A stretch of 18,715 nt of DNA from DUPQ01 sp964563155 (GTDB lineage Bacteria > Bacillota > Clostridia > DUPQ01): assembly GCA_964563155.1 (NCBI GenBank), contig CAZLVL010000026.1:1-18715 (forward strand). Direction: 5' to 3'. Positions 1 to 7,754 of the stretch are shown piece after piece. The notes under the pieces were generated by a model. The model worked only from the letters and a program-made list of their open reading frames with translations. It made no database searches and was not told the DNA's origin. Positions within the stretch are counted from its first letter, which is position 1; each line of letters opens with the position of its first letter. Position numbers and translations under genes: made by a program.

Positions 1-121
1 TCGAATAACAGTTTAAGAGTTTAGCTTGTAAGTTGAATTTTACGGAAACTCAAAACATATCATATATTATATAGGTTTTGTGAAAAGAATACATAAGTAT
101 ATTTAACTTCTGTTGAAATGT

Positions 122-180
122 TTGACTTCTCTAGAAAAAAGAAGTAATTCCATAAGACTTTAGCTTATGCGTTGTATAAT
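122..180 (+). promoter_or_regulatory. Putative promoter and inverted repeats upstream of the rhamnosidase gene
   Basis: A TATAAT box lies at 175-180, about 60 bases before the chosen start at 242. Just upstream are two short inverted repeats: CATAAG/CTTATG (151-156 and 164-169) and ACTTCT/AGAAGT (125-130 and 140-145). No good -35 is found at 17 bases from the TATAAT. An alternative TTGACT (122-127) pairs only with a poor TAATTC. The inverted repeat touching the -10 could be an operator for a sugar-responsive regulator, which is inference. The rest of bases 1-241 holds no supportable ORF on either strand. Confidence 0.35.
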
Positions 181-241
181 AGTAATGAAAGATAAAAAAA
201 AATATATTGTTATTAATATGTCCAAGAAAGGATTGTCTATT

Positions 242-2617
242 ATGTTTTCAAAGAAATTTATTAAAGCAACTAAAAACTACTGCGAGTACCACTTACCTGT
301 AAATGCCCCCTATGTAAGAAAGACCTTTGTACTAGATAAGCTACCCCAAAAGGCAAAAATCACCCTTACCTCTACTGGCTTTTACAGACTTTGGGTAAAT
401 GGGATAGAAATAACAGAAGGTCTACTTGCTCCATACATTTCAAATCCTGATGACCTCCTATTCTATGATTATTATGATGTGACCCAATATTTAAAGACAG
501 ATAAAAACTCTTTAGCCTTGATGCTGGGAAATGGTATGTCCAATGCCATGGGAGGTTACATCTGGGATTTTGATAAAGCTAGCTTTCGTTCAGCTCCCAA
601 ACTGGCCTTGCACTTTGAGGCTCACTTTGAAGATAGCTCTTTTTCCTTTGAAGCAGACGATACTTTTAAATGTGCTCCTTCTCCCATTACCTTTGATGAC
701 CTTAGAAGCGGAGAGCACTATGATGCAAATCTAGAAATTGAAAATTGGAACTTACCAGACTTTGACGATTCAAAATGGTCTCCTGCAATTATTGCAAAAA
801 GTCCTCTAGGAAAGGCTTTACCAAATGATACAGACAAAATTGTAATTACAAAGGAGCTTAAGGCTATAAAGGTATATAAGGGGCACATAGCTCCCCATAA
901 ATATCCTGACAGAATAGCTAAAGCCTCTCAAGAGCTATCTAAAACCACTTTTTATAAGCCTTCAAAAAATGAGTCTGGATACATCTTTGAATTTTCTGAA
1001 AATGCTTCCTTTTTACCCAAACTAAGAATAAAGGGGAAAAAAGGACAAAAGATTATTCTACAATGCTCTGAATACTGCGGACCTAATGGAGAAATGTCTT
1101 ATGAAAACCTAACTAGATTTTTCCCAGAGGGCTTTTGCCAAAGGGATATCTATACCTGCAAAGGAGAAGGCCTTGAGGAATATATCCCCTCTTTTACCTA
1201 CCATGGAGCTAGATACATTATGGTAATAGGAGCAGATGAATACCAAATATCAGAAGATTTAGTCACAATGCTGGTCATGAATTCAGACCTAAAAGAAGCA
1301 GGTGATTTTGATTCTTCTGACGAAATAGCAAATAAGTTGCAAAGAAATGCTAGAATAAGTGATTTGGCAAACTTTGTGTATTTTCCCACTGATTGTCCCC
1401 ACAGAGAAAAAAATGGTTGGACTGGAGATGCTGCCGTTTCAGCAGAGCATATGCTACAAAACCTGGATGTAGAAAGAAGTTTTACCCAGTGGCTTAAAAT
1501 GGTTTGTGCTAGCCAAAGAGAAGATGGAGCCCTTCCTGGAATTGTGCCTACCAGTGGCTGGGGCTTTGCCTGGGGCAATGGTCCAGTTTGGGATCAGGTA
1601 ATTATAGAGCTTCCCTACCAAACCTATATCTATAGAGGAAACACAGAAATGTTTTTAATGTGTTCTGATACAATAATGAGATATTTAAACTACATATCCA
1701 AAAAAAGAGATGAAAGAGGACTTATAGATATAGGTCTTGGAGATTGGTGCCATACCTTAAGATGGGATGCAGACAATCACCTATGCCCAATTGAAGTATC
1801 AGATACCATAACCACCTATGCAACATGTAAAAAGGCAGAATTTCTCTTTGGGGTCACAGGACTAAAAGCCCAAGAAGAGTTTGCAAGAGCTTTGGCAGAT
1901 GAACTCTATGAAAGTATCAGAAAGTATCTTGTGGACCTTAACACCATGACAGTTAAAGGAGCTTGCCAGACTTCCCAAGCCATGGGCATTTATTACGACA
2001 TTTTTGAACCAAGTGAAAAAAGTCAGGCCTATACAAGACTTCTTGAATTTATCCATGAAAAGGATGACCATATGGATGGTGGAATAATTGGGCTTAGAAC
2101 TATATTTAGAACCCTTGCTAACTTTGGAGATGCTGAGTTAGCCTATAAAATGATAACTAGGACCGATGCCCCTTCTTATGGAGTTTGGGTCACTTCCTTT
2201 GACCTAGTATCCATGGCAGAGGCTTTTGAGTCTACAGTAAATGGGTATCAACGTTCATTAAATCATCATTTTATGTCTGATATAAGTGGGTTTTTTATAA
2301 GTCACATTGTTGGAATATCTGTAAATCCATACAAAGAAGATCCTAGCTTTGTAAAAGTTCAACCTAACTTCATAAAAACCTTAGACTATGCAAAGGGCTA
2401 CTATGACACCATAGCAGGTAAAATAAATGTAAGGTGGGAAAGAAAACAAAACTCCATTAGCCTTTATATTGATAAAGCAGATGATGTTAAAGGAGAAATA
2501 CACCTACCCAAAGGCTATGTCTTTACCGACTTAAATGGACAAAAAACTGAATGGATGAGAGAAAGAAAAATCTACAGTCTTGAAAATGGGGTCTTTGGCA
2601 TAAAAAGTATAGTATAA
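242..2617 (+). CDS. GH78 alpha-L-rhamnosidase, cytoplasmic
   Basis: This is a glycoside hydrolase family 78 enzyme expected to remove terminal alpha-L-rhamnose from oligosaccharides or glycosides by the inverting mechanism. The N-terminal half carries beta-sandwich domains typical of the family (GGYIWDFDKASFRSAPKLAL region). The catalytic (alpha/alpha)6 signature DCPHREKNGWTGD lies at residues 384-396. Its D384, E389 and D396 have the spacing of the catalytic Asp, Glu and Asp of characterised GH78 enzymes. The later AEAFE...SLNHH region (about 658-676) fits the second catalytic Glu and the sugar-binding His. I start at the ATG at 242 because AAAGGA sits 9 bases upstream; an in-frame start at 167 would add 25 poorly conserved residues and lacks a ribosome binding site. 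There is no signal peptide, so it probably acts on imported substrate. No transporter lies nearby. The family is sure; the exact substrate is not. Confidence 0.9.
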   Translation: MFSKKFIKATKNYCEYHLPVNAPYVRKTFVLDKLPQKAKITLTSTGFYRLWVNGIEITEGLLAPYISNPDDLLFYDYYDVTQYLKTDKNSLALMLGNGMSNAMGGYIWDFDKASFRSAPKLALHFEAHFEDSSFSFEADDTFKCAPSPITFDDLRSGEHYDANLEIENWNLPDFDDSKWSPAIIAKSPLGKALPNDTDKIVITKELKAIKVYKGHIAPHKYPDRIAKASQELSKTTFYKPSKNESGYIFEFSENASFLPKLRIKGKKGQKIILQCSEYCGPNGEMSYENLTRFFPEGFCQRDIYTCKGEGLEEYIPSFTYHGARYIMVIGADEYQISEDLVTMLVMNSDLKEAGDFDSSDEIANKLQRNARISDLANFVYFPTDCPHREKNGWTGDAAVSAEHMLQNLDVERSFTQWLKMVCASQREDGALPGIVPTSGWGFAWGNGPVWDQVIIELPYQTYIYRGNTEMFLMCSDTIMRYLNYISKKRDERGLIDIGLGDWCHTLRWDADNHLCPIEVSDTITTYATCKKAEFLFGVTGLKAQEEFARALADELYESIRKYLVDLNTMTVKGACQTSQAMGIYYDIFEPSEKSQAYTRLLEFIHEKDDHMDGGIIGLRTIFRTLANFGDAELAYKMITRTDAPSYGVWVTSFDLVSMAEAFESTVNGYQRSLNHHFMSDISGFFISHIVGISVNPYKEDPSFVKVQPNFIKTLDYAKGYYDTIAGKINVRWERKQNSISLYIDKADDVKGEIHLPKGYVFTDLNGQKTEWMRERKIYSLENGVFGIKSIV

Positions 2618-2642
2618 TATGTTAAAACCTTAAGGATAAAAA

Positions 2643-2870
2643 ATGAAAGAATTAATAGATAGAATAAATGAATTAGCAAGAGCTTCAAGAATCAGGGAAT
2701 TAACACCTGAAGAAATTGAAGAACAAAAAAAGCTTAGAAGAACCTATATCGATGCCTTTAAAAGTAGTCTAAAAGAAAATCTAATGAACCTAAAGATTGT
2801 AGATGAAGATGGCTTTGATGTAACTCCAGATAAGCTTAAAGAAGAGCAAAGAAAAAGAAAGCTAAATTAA
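2643..2870 (+). CDS. ynzC: DUF896 / UPF0291 protein, YnzC-like
   Basis: This 75-residue soluble protein belongs to DUF896. The hallmarks are an N-terminal helical hairpin starting KELIDRINELAR, the TPEEIEEQKKLRRTYIDAF block, and the conserved end DVTPDKLKEEQRKRKLN. YnzC of Bacillus subtilis is a small helical-hairpin protein with a disordered tail; its role is not established beyond an association with the SOS-induced yneA operon in Bacillus. Length and ends match the family, so the gene is intact. An AAGGA box is 6-7 bases before the ATG. It starts 25 bases after the rhamnosidase stop and is followed by a terminator, so read-through from the rhamnosidase promoter is likely. No LexA-box-like site was recognised nearby. 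Confidence 0.9.
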   Translation: MKELIDRINELARASRIRELTPEEIEEQKKLRRTYIDAFKSSLKENLMNLKIVDEDGFDVTPDKLKEEQRKRKLN

Positions 2871-2894
2871 CTAGAAAGATTAATCAAAGTACAC

Positions 2895-2926
2895 AAAAAG
2901 AGCTTAACCTATAGGCTCTTTTTATT
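2895..2926 (+). terminator. Rho-independent terminator after ynzC
   Basis: A 9-bp stem AAAAAGAGC / GCTCTTTTT (2895-2903 with 2915-2923) has an 11-base loop, and its 3' arm runs into a T-rich tail. It lies 24 bases after the ynzC stop and separates that unit from the DUF2089 promoter downstream. Confidence 0.85.
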
Positions 2927-2974
2927 TTGTCTTACAGCAACCCCATTTCAACAATATTAAACTTAAACTTACTA

Positions 2975-3017
2975 TTGACTTTAATTTTATTAAAGTATAT
3001 ATTAATATTATTAAAGG
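2975..3017 (+). promoter_or_regulatory. Promoter of the DUF2089 unit with a possible operator repeat
   Basis: TTGACT (2975-2980) and TATATT (2998-3003) are separated by exactly 17 bases, a near-consensus sigma-A promoter. The 9-mer TTATTAAAG occurs at 2987-2995 and again at 3008-3016. The copies are 21 bases apart, two helical turns, and flank the -10. They could be an autoregulatory operator for the HTH protein encoded just downstream, but the motif is AT-rich and may be chance. A strong AAAGGAGG ribosome binding site follows at 3013-3020. Confidence 0.6.
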
Positions 3018-3026
3018 AGGTAAGCT

Positions 3027-3332
3027 ATGGCTAGAGATATTTTACCAGGTTGGATTAGCAATCTAGATGATGAGGATTTGGTATTTATAAAAAACTTTAT
3101 TATGTCCTCAGGTTCCTTAAAAGAGATTGCTAAGCAATATAAAGTAACCTACCCCACTGTTAGATTAAGATTGGATAAGCTAATTCAAAAAATTCAAATT
3201 AATGAAGACAGACAAACAGAGCCCTACATTTCACTTATTAAACGTTTGGCAGTAGATGAAAAACTTGATTTAGAAACAGCTAAACTCTTAGTAAATGAAT
3301 ACAAAAAAATATTAGAAAAGGAGGATTACTAA
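3027..3332 (+). CDS. DUF2089 helix-turn-helix protein
   Basis: This is a 101-residue DUF2089 protein. The diagnostic blocks are GWISNLDDEDLVFIKNF (residues 8-24), SGSLKEIAKQYKVTYPTVRLRLDKLI (28-53) and a C-terminal helical segment. The middle block is a helix-turn-helix in which VTYPTVRLRLDKL is the probable recognition helix. It is therefore a likely small DNA-binding regulator; the ligand is unknown. It lacks the N-terminal zinc ribbon found in longer DUF2089 members. It overlaps the next gene by one base (TAATG), so the two are translationally coupled. A regulator plus small membrane protein pair suggests that it controls or senses through the membrane partner, which is inference from arrangement. 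Confidence 0.85.
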   Translation: MARDILPGWISNLDDEDLVFIKNFIMSSGSLKEIAKQYKVTYPTVRLRLDKLIQKIQINEDRQTEPYISLIKRLAVDEKLDLETAKLLVNEYKKILEKEDY

Positions 3333-3733
3333 TGAATGGACTTATAGTTTCTACTATTTTTATTATTGCAATTCTATTATTTATCGGCACAATAGTTTTA
3401 CAGGTTATCTTGTCTAAGAAGGAAAATAAATGGCTAGGACTTATTCTACCTATTATAGCTTTTTTGTTTGCCCTTTTAGTTACTTTTAATGTGGTAGACA
3501 CAAACAACTATACCGAACATCAGATTCAATATAATGAAGAGGGAGAGATTATTGGAGAAATAACAATTAAGCATGAAGGAAGCTCAGACACAAGCTCCAC
3601 AGCTTTAACCATTGCAACTACCTTTTTAATATATAATATCCCAACCATGATCTACCTATTCATATACTTTGGTTCAAGAGAAAAGATTAATCTAAAGAAT
3701 CAATTAGATAAAATGACCATACAGGATTTGTAA
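3332..3733 (+). CDS. Small membrane protein coupled to the DUF2089 regulator
   Basis: This 133-residue membrane protein belongs to no family I can name. It has three hydrophobic segments: residues about 3-27, 34-51, and 91-112 (LTIATTFLIYNIPTMIYLFIY). Between the second and third is a polar loop of about 35 residues (NNYTEHQIQYNEEGEIIGEI...). With Lys/Glu-rich short connections elsewhere, this loop is probably extracytoplasmic. The start overlaps the DUF2089 stop, and AAAGGAGG lies 6-7 bases upstream inside that gene. A strong terminator follows. It may be the sensor, target or anti-regulator of the DUF2089 protein, which is inference only. Confidence 0.75.
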   Translation: MNGLIVSTIFIIAILLFIGTIVLQVILSKKENKWLGLILPIIAFLFALLVTFNVVDTNNYTEHQIQYNEEGEIIGEITIKHEGSSDTSSTALTIATTFLIYNIPTMIYLFIYFGSREKINLKNQLDKMTIQDL

Positions 3734-3746
3734 AAACCAGTTACTT

Positions 3747-3778
3747 GAAAAGACCCTTCTAATCAGAAGGGTTTTTCT
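3747..3778. terminator. Strong terminator between convergent units
   Basis: A stem ACCCTTCT / AGAAGGGT (3753-3760 and 3765-3772) has a 4-base loop AATC. It extends by A-T pairs on both sides and is followed by TTTTTCTT. The flanking AAAAG on the left gives CTTTT after the hairpin on the minus strand, so it may also stop transcription from the minus-strand gene ending at 3836. Confidence 0.9.
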
Positions 3779-3835
3779 TGTTATTGTTCTTATTCTTACC
3801 AATCTAGATTTACTAAATCTTACTAATTATCCAGC

Positions 3836-5149
3836 TTACTTAAATCTCTTAAGCACATCATCCAAGGTGGGATTGCCTATCTCTTGAAGATAATAGTTAA
3901 CCCTCATAATTGTTTTATCTGTCTTTAGAACTCTTCTAATATCTATGGGAGTTCCAGAAATTATGAGGTCACAATCAATATTGTTAATGGTTTCTTCTAA
4001 GTCTTTAACCTGTTTATCTCCATAGCCCATAGCAGGTAAAATCTTATCCATGTGGTCATATTTATTAAAGGTATCCTTAATTGAGCCCACTGCATAAGGT
4101 CTAGGGTCTAATATTTCTTTTGCTCCATACTTTCTAGCAGCTACAAGGCCCGCTCCATGAGTCATACCACCATGGGTTACGGTTGGACCATCTTCTATTA
4201 CTAGCACCTTCTTCCCCTTTATATCCTCATAATTATCCACTGTAAAAGGAGAGGCTGCTTCAATTATCATAGCATTAGGATTATACTTTTCCACATTTTG
4301 TCTTACTATATCAACATCTTGTCTATTAGCTGAATCAACCTTATTTATTACCACCACATCAGCTAGTTTTAGATTTACTTCCCCTGGATGGTAAGCTATT
4401 TCATGACCAGGTCTTAAGGGGTCAACCAAGGTAACATTCAAGTCTGCATGAATAAAGGAAAAGTCATTGTTTCCGCCATCCCACAAGATAACATCAGCTT
4501 CTTTTTCTGCTTCTCTTAATATGACCTCATAATCTACACCAGCGTATACAACAATTCCCTTATCTATATGTGGTTCATATTCTTCTCTTTCTTCAATGGT
4601 ACACTTATGTTTATCTAGGTCTTCATAGGTGGCAAATCTTTGACAAATTTGAAGTTTCAAATCTCCATAAGGCATGGGGTGACGAATGGCAACCACCTTT
4701 TTGCCCATAGCTTGTAAAATTTGAATAATCTTTCTGGTGGTTTGGCTTTTACCAACTCCAGTTCTAACAGCACAAACTGATATTACTGGTTTTGTAGATT
4801 TAATGCTGACATTTTCCACACCCATCATTCTAAAGTCTGCTCCAGCTGCTAAAACCGTAGAAGCCTTGTGCATAACATCTGTATGAGATATATCACTATA
4901 GGCAAAGATAGCTTGCTTGATATTATTCTTTCTAATCAAATCTATTAGGTTGTCCTCTGTATGAATATCTATACCATCAGGATATAGATCTCCCGCTAGT
5001 TCTTTTGGATATTTTCTTCCATCAATATTGGGAATTTGTGTTGCTGTAAAACATACAACATTATACATTTCATTATCTCTGAAATAGGTGTTAAAAATAT
5101 GAAAATCTCTTCCCGCTGCCCCCATTATAATCACATTAATCTTGGACAT
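3836..5149 (-). CDS. COG2403 P-loop protein, cyclic 2,3-diphosphoglycerate synthetase-like
   Basis: This 437-residue protein resembles the family named after archaeal cyclic 2,3-diphosphoglycerate synthetase (CpgS) and annotated in bacteria as a COG2403 predicted GTPase. The N-terminal part is Rossmann-like (MSKINVIIMGAAGRDFHIFN). A P-loop GVGKS lies at residues 131-135, preceded by the family-typical VRT. DGGNND lies at 224-229, DPLRPGHE at 243-250, and a GTPase-like NKVD at 269-272. A glycine-rich GPTVTHGGMTHGAG block is near 330, and the C-terminal third is conserved. Length is full. AGAGGAG lies about 8 bases before the ATG. In archaea the reaction is ATP-dependent cyclisation of 2,3-diphosphoglycerate. 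Bacterial members without a known need for that solute may do something else, so the name describes homology, not proven activity. Confidence 0.8.
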   Translation of the reverse strand: MSKINVIIMGAAGRDFHIFNTYFRDNEMYNVVCFTATQIPNIDGRKYPKELAGDLYPDGIDIHTEDNLIDLIRKNNIKQAIFAYSDISHTDVMHKASTVLAAGADFRMMGVENVSIKSTKPVISVCAVRTGVGKSQTTRKIIQILQAMGKKVVAIRHPMPYGDLKLQICQRFATYEDLDKHKCTIEEREEYEPHIDKGIVVYAGVDYEVILREAEKEADVILWDGGNNDFSFIHADLNVTLVDPLRPGHEIAYHPGEVNLKLADVVVINKVDSANRQDVDIVRQNVEKYNPNAMIIEAASPFTVDNYEDIKGKKVLVIEDGPTVTHGGMTHGAGLVAARKYGAKEILDPRPYAVGSIKDTFNKYDHMDKILPAMGYGDKQVKDLEETINNIDCDLIISGTPIDIRRVLKTDKTIMRVNYYLQEIGNPTLDDVLKRFK

Positions 5150-5204
5150 GTGTGCTCTCCTCTTTACATAAAATCAAAAAATTTGTCTTTGTAACTTGAT
5201 TAAA

Positions 5205-5251
5205 TATTCATAAATATGAATAATAGTCTAGTTTTGTGATTAATTATACCA
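5205..5251 (-). promoter_or_regulatory. Extended -10 promoter and leader palindrome for the COG2403 gene
   Basis: On the minus strand TGGTATAAT (5251-5243) is a perfect -10 with an extended -10 TG; no good -35 is seen. Downstream in the predicted leader of about 87 bases is a perfect inverted repeat TATTCATA-AA-TATGAATA (5205-5222). It may be an operator or a short RNA hairpin. The 172-base gap between this gene and the GH2 gene shows no hairpin terminator, so some read-through from the GH2 operon is possible. Confidence 0.5.
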
Positions 5252-5321
5252 TAAATATGGAAAATGGAAGCCTTTTTTTAAATATTATTCATTATTTTTA
5301 TATTCTTTTTATTAAATCTCT

Positions 5322-7745
5322 TTATTTCAAAACTTTAACATCAAAATCTACTTCTACTTTATCAAAATCATTACCTTCAACTATTATCTTAGCTAATCCA
5401 GCCTTATTCTTAGACCTTACATAAAGCCCTGCTCTACCTCCTTTAAAGGAAAAGGTGGAAGTACCAAGGACCTCAATAGGTCCTTCTACTCTAACTGTAA
5501 AAGGTTCCATGTAATAGGGTAGGATGTTATCATTTTGGTCCACTGCTAAGATACGGACACTGGCCACATCATAGGAAGCATCTTCAACTAGGTCTTTCTT
5601 ATCTATGTTTACCTTTAGCTTAATTTCATTAACCGGCTCTCTTGTAATACTCTTTACAAGCTCTCCATCTTTAATAGCATCAAAGCGATAGGATATGGCA
5701 GAATCTCCCCAGTTACCCATATAGGTAGAAAATATTTGATAGGCATCATCAAAGCTAAGCTTTCTAGTCTTCATAAAGTAGAGCATTTTTAATTTCTCAC
5801 TTAAATTTAAATTAGCCAAGCCTTTCTTAGCAACTGCCCTCATGAGCTCCTTTATAGCTTTTGCAGCCTTCTTATCAAGGCCTTCCTTAACCTCTAGTAA
5901 TTCCCCTATGAAGTCATCAATGAGAATTGGAGGATGGACCATGGAAGGATAGTTTAATCTATCTGGAAAAAATTCTTTTACAAAGTCCTGATTTTTGTAG
6001 ACTTTAACACTATCAGCATTGGTAAAAGCGTAGACATCTCCAATATGGCCACTTGGATGATCTCCAATATCCATAGAGGAAGAAACTTCTAGAACTGGTT
6101 CTTTTAAAAGCTGAGAGGCATAAACAGAGGCTGCCAACTTAGGATTTCTATACAAGTCTAAAACTCCATGGTAGCAAATCCTATCACCACTACCAAAGTC
6201 TTGGTGGGTATGATAATCAAACATACACCAGCCAAAGCCCCCAGCTATATCCTCATAACCAAAGTATCCATCTATTACCTTAGCGTGGCGCAAGGCATGT
6301 TCCAATCTTTTTTGTTCCCAGTCAAAAGATTTAGTGGGAAACATATGACCATTGTATTCGGTTATTAAATAGGGCTTTTCCATATCTGAGGTAACCTTCT
6401 TTTTAGGGTCTACCCCAGCATTGCTTCCAATATGGGAAAAGTCATTGTAACTATAGATGTCTTCTAAAAGAGAACTTTTTTGAATAAAGCGAACCCCTGT
6501 AGTTTGTCTGCTTGGATCTAAATCATGAGCTATCTTGTTGGTTCTAGTATAAAAAGGATCATCATCTTGAGATTCATTTATACGTACTCCCCAAACAATG
6601 ATTGAAGGATGATTTCTGTATTGTAAGACCATTTCTTCTACATTTTCACAGGCCACATCCTTCCAGTCTTCATCTCCAATATGTTGCCAACCAGGTATTT
6701 CCATAAAAACCAAAAGACCTAATTGGTCACAGGCATTTATGAAGTGCTTACTTTGTGGATAGTGTGAAGTTCTAACAGCATTAACACCTAACTCATACTT
6801 TAAAATCTTAGCATCTAACTCTTGAGGGCTTTTCCCCATGGCATAACCCACATGGGGATAACTTTGATGCCTATTAAGCCCCATAATCTTTATCTTTTTA
6901 TCATTTAGATAAAAGCCATCTTTTTTAAAGACAACCGACCTAAATCCAAAGTCCAAAGAATATGAATCTACATTATCTCCAGAAATATTTAATTTAGTTA
7001 CTAGAGTATATAGGTTGGGATTATCTATATCCCACAGTGAAACATTATCAATAAAAAACTCGCACTTAAAATTCAAAGAGTCTAATACTTCATCTAATAC
7101 CTTTTCAAACTTTACTACCAGCTTTCCACTTTTCTTTTCAAGCAGCTCAAAGTCTAAACCAAGTAAGCCATTAGACAAATGCTCCTTATCCAATACAAGG
7201 CAAATATCTAAAAGCAATCTTTTTTTCTCTTTTGTTACATCTAGAGTCTGAACAAAGATATCCTCTATGAAGCTTTTATCTCTAATTTCTAAGTTCACTT
7301 CCCTATACAAGCCACCAAAGGTCAAATAATCTATTATCCCACCAAAAGGAGGTATATTAAGGTCTTCTTTGCTATCTAGTTTGACTGCTAATATGTTTTC
7401 ATGGTCAATTAACAAGTTATCAGTAAGCTCAAGAGAAAAGCCAGTATAGCCTCCCTTATGGCAAAAGATTTCTTTTCCATTTAGAAAAATCCTGGCTTCA
7501 TGACCTGCCCCTTCAAAGTTTACAAATATCCTCTTATCCTTCCAGTATAGAGGAGCATGAAAGATTTTCCTGTATCCAGATACCTTCTCATAAAGGCTCT
7601 CAGTAAAATAATTATATGGAAAACTTGCATTACTATGGGGTAGTTCCACAATAGATATTAAGTCTGATTTTTGTCCTAATTTAAAGTCTGGAAAAAACTC
7701 ATCCACATATTCCCATTCTCTGTTCCAATAAAGTATCTCTCTCAT
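5322..7745 (-). CDS. GH2 beta-glycosidase (beta-galactosidase or beta-glucuronidase type)
   Basis: This 807-residue protein has the GH2 layout. An N-terminal jelly-roll sugar-binding domain spans about 30-155 (FVNFEGAGHEARIFLNG). An immunoglobulin-like domain spans about 156-270. A TIM barrel runs from about 275 (GLNRHQSYP, then VNAVRTSHYP at 321-330), and C-terminal beta domains follow. The acid/base is E391 in NHPSIIVWGVRINES, where the preceding N390 is also conserved. The nucleophile is E463 in YLITEYNGH. The R-x-S-H-Y-P motif and a Trp in the barrel support retained activity. There is no signal peptide. Specificity cannot be fixed from the sequence. It starts 9 bases after the upstream DUF89 gene with AGGAGG placed in between, so the two form one operon. 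The tail includes an Ig-like end (GLAKIIVEGNDFDKVEVDFDV). Confidence 0.9.
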   Translation of the reverse strand: MREILYWNREWEYVDEFFPDFKLGQKSDLISIVELPHSNASFPYNYFTESLYEKVSGYRKIFHAPLYWKDKRIFVNFEGAGHEARIFLNGKEIFCHKGGYTGFSLELTDNLLIDHENILAVKLDSKEDLNIPPFGGIIDYLTFGGLYREVNLEIRDKSFIEDIFVQTLDVTKEKKRLLLDICLVLDKEHLSNGLLGLDFELLEKKSGKLVVKFEKVLDEVLDSLNFKCEFFIDNVSLWDIDNPNLYTLVTKLNISGDNVDSYSLDFGFRSVVFKKDGFYLNDKKIKIMGLNRHQSYPHVGYAMGKSPQELDAKILKYELGVNAVRTSHYPQSKHFINACDQLGLLVFMEIPGWQHIGDEDWKDVACENVEEMVLQYRNHPSIIVWGVRINESQDDDPFYTRTNKIAHDLDPSRQTTGVRFIQKSSLLEDIYSYNDFSHIGSNAGVDPKKKVTSDMEKPYLITEYNGHMFPTKSFDWEQKRLEHALRHAKVIDGYFGYEDIAGGFGWCMFDYHTHQDFGSGDRICYHGVLDLYRNPKLAASVYASQLLKEPVLEVSSSMDIGDHPSGHIGDVYAFTNADSVKVYKNQDFVKEFFPDRLNYPSMVHPPILIDDFIGELLEVKEGLDKKAAKAIKELMRAVAKKGLANLNLSEKLKMLYFMKTRKLSFDDAYQIFSTYMGNWGDSAISYRFDAIKDGELVKSITREPVNEIKLKVNIDKKDLVEDASYDVASVRILAVDQNDNILPYYMEPFTVRVEGPIEVLGTSTFSFKGGRAGLYVRSKNKAGLAKIIVEGNDFDKVEVDFDVKVLK

Positions 7746-7754
7746 AATATCCTC

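Noticed and set aside
167..241. 25-residue N-terminal extension of the rhamnosidase
   Set aside because: It has no ribosome binding site and unusual composition, while the ATG at 242 has AAAGGA at good spacing and starts where family similarity begins.
1..241. Possible gene end at the left edge
   Set aside because: All forward frames close within about 25 bases and reverse frames are short; no family sequence was recognised.
1198..1578. 126-codon minus-strand ORF inside the rhamnosidase gene
   Set aside because: It is an antisense shadow across the conserved catalytic motif of GH78, with no initiation signals or recognisable domain.
5236..5424. 62-codon plus-strand ORF
   Set aside because: It runs antisense into the 3' end of the GH2 gene, has a low-complexity product and no ribosome binding site.
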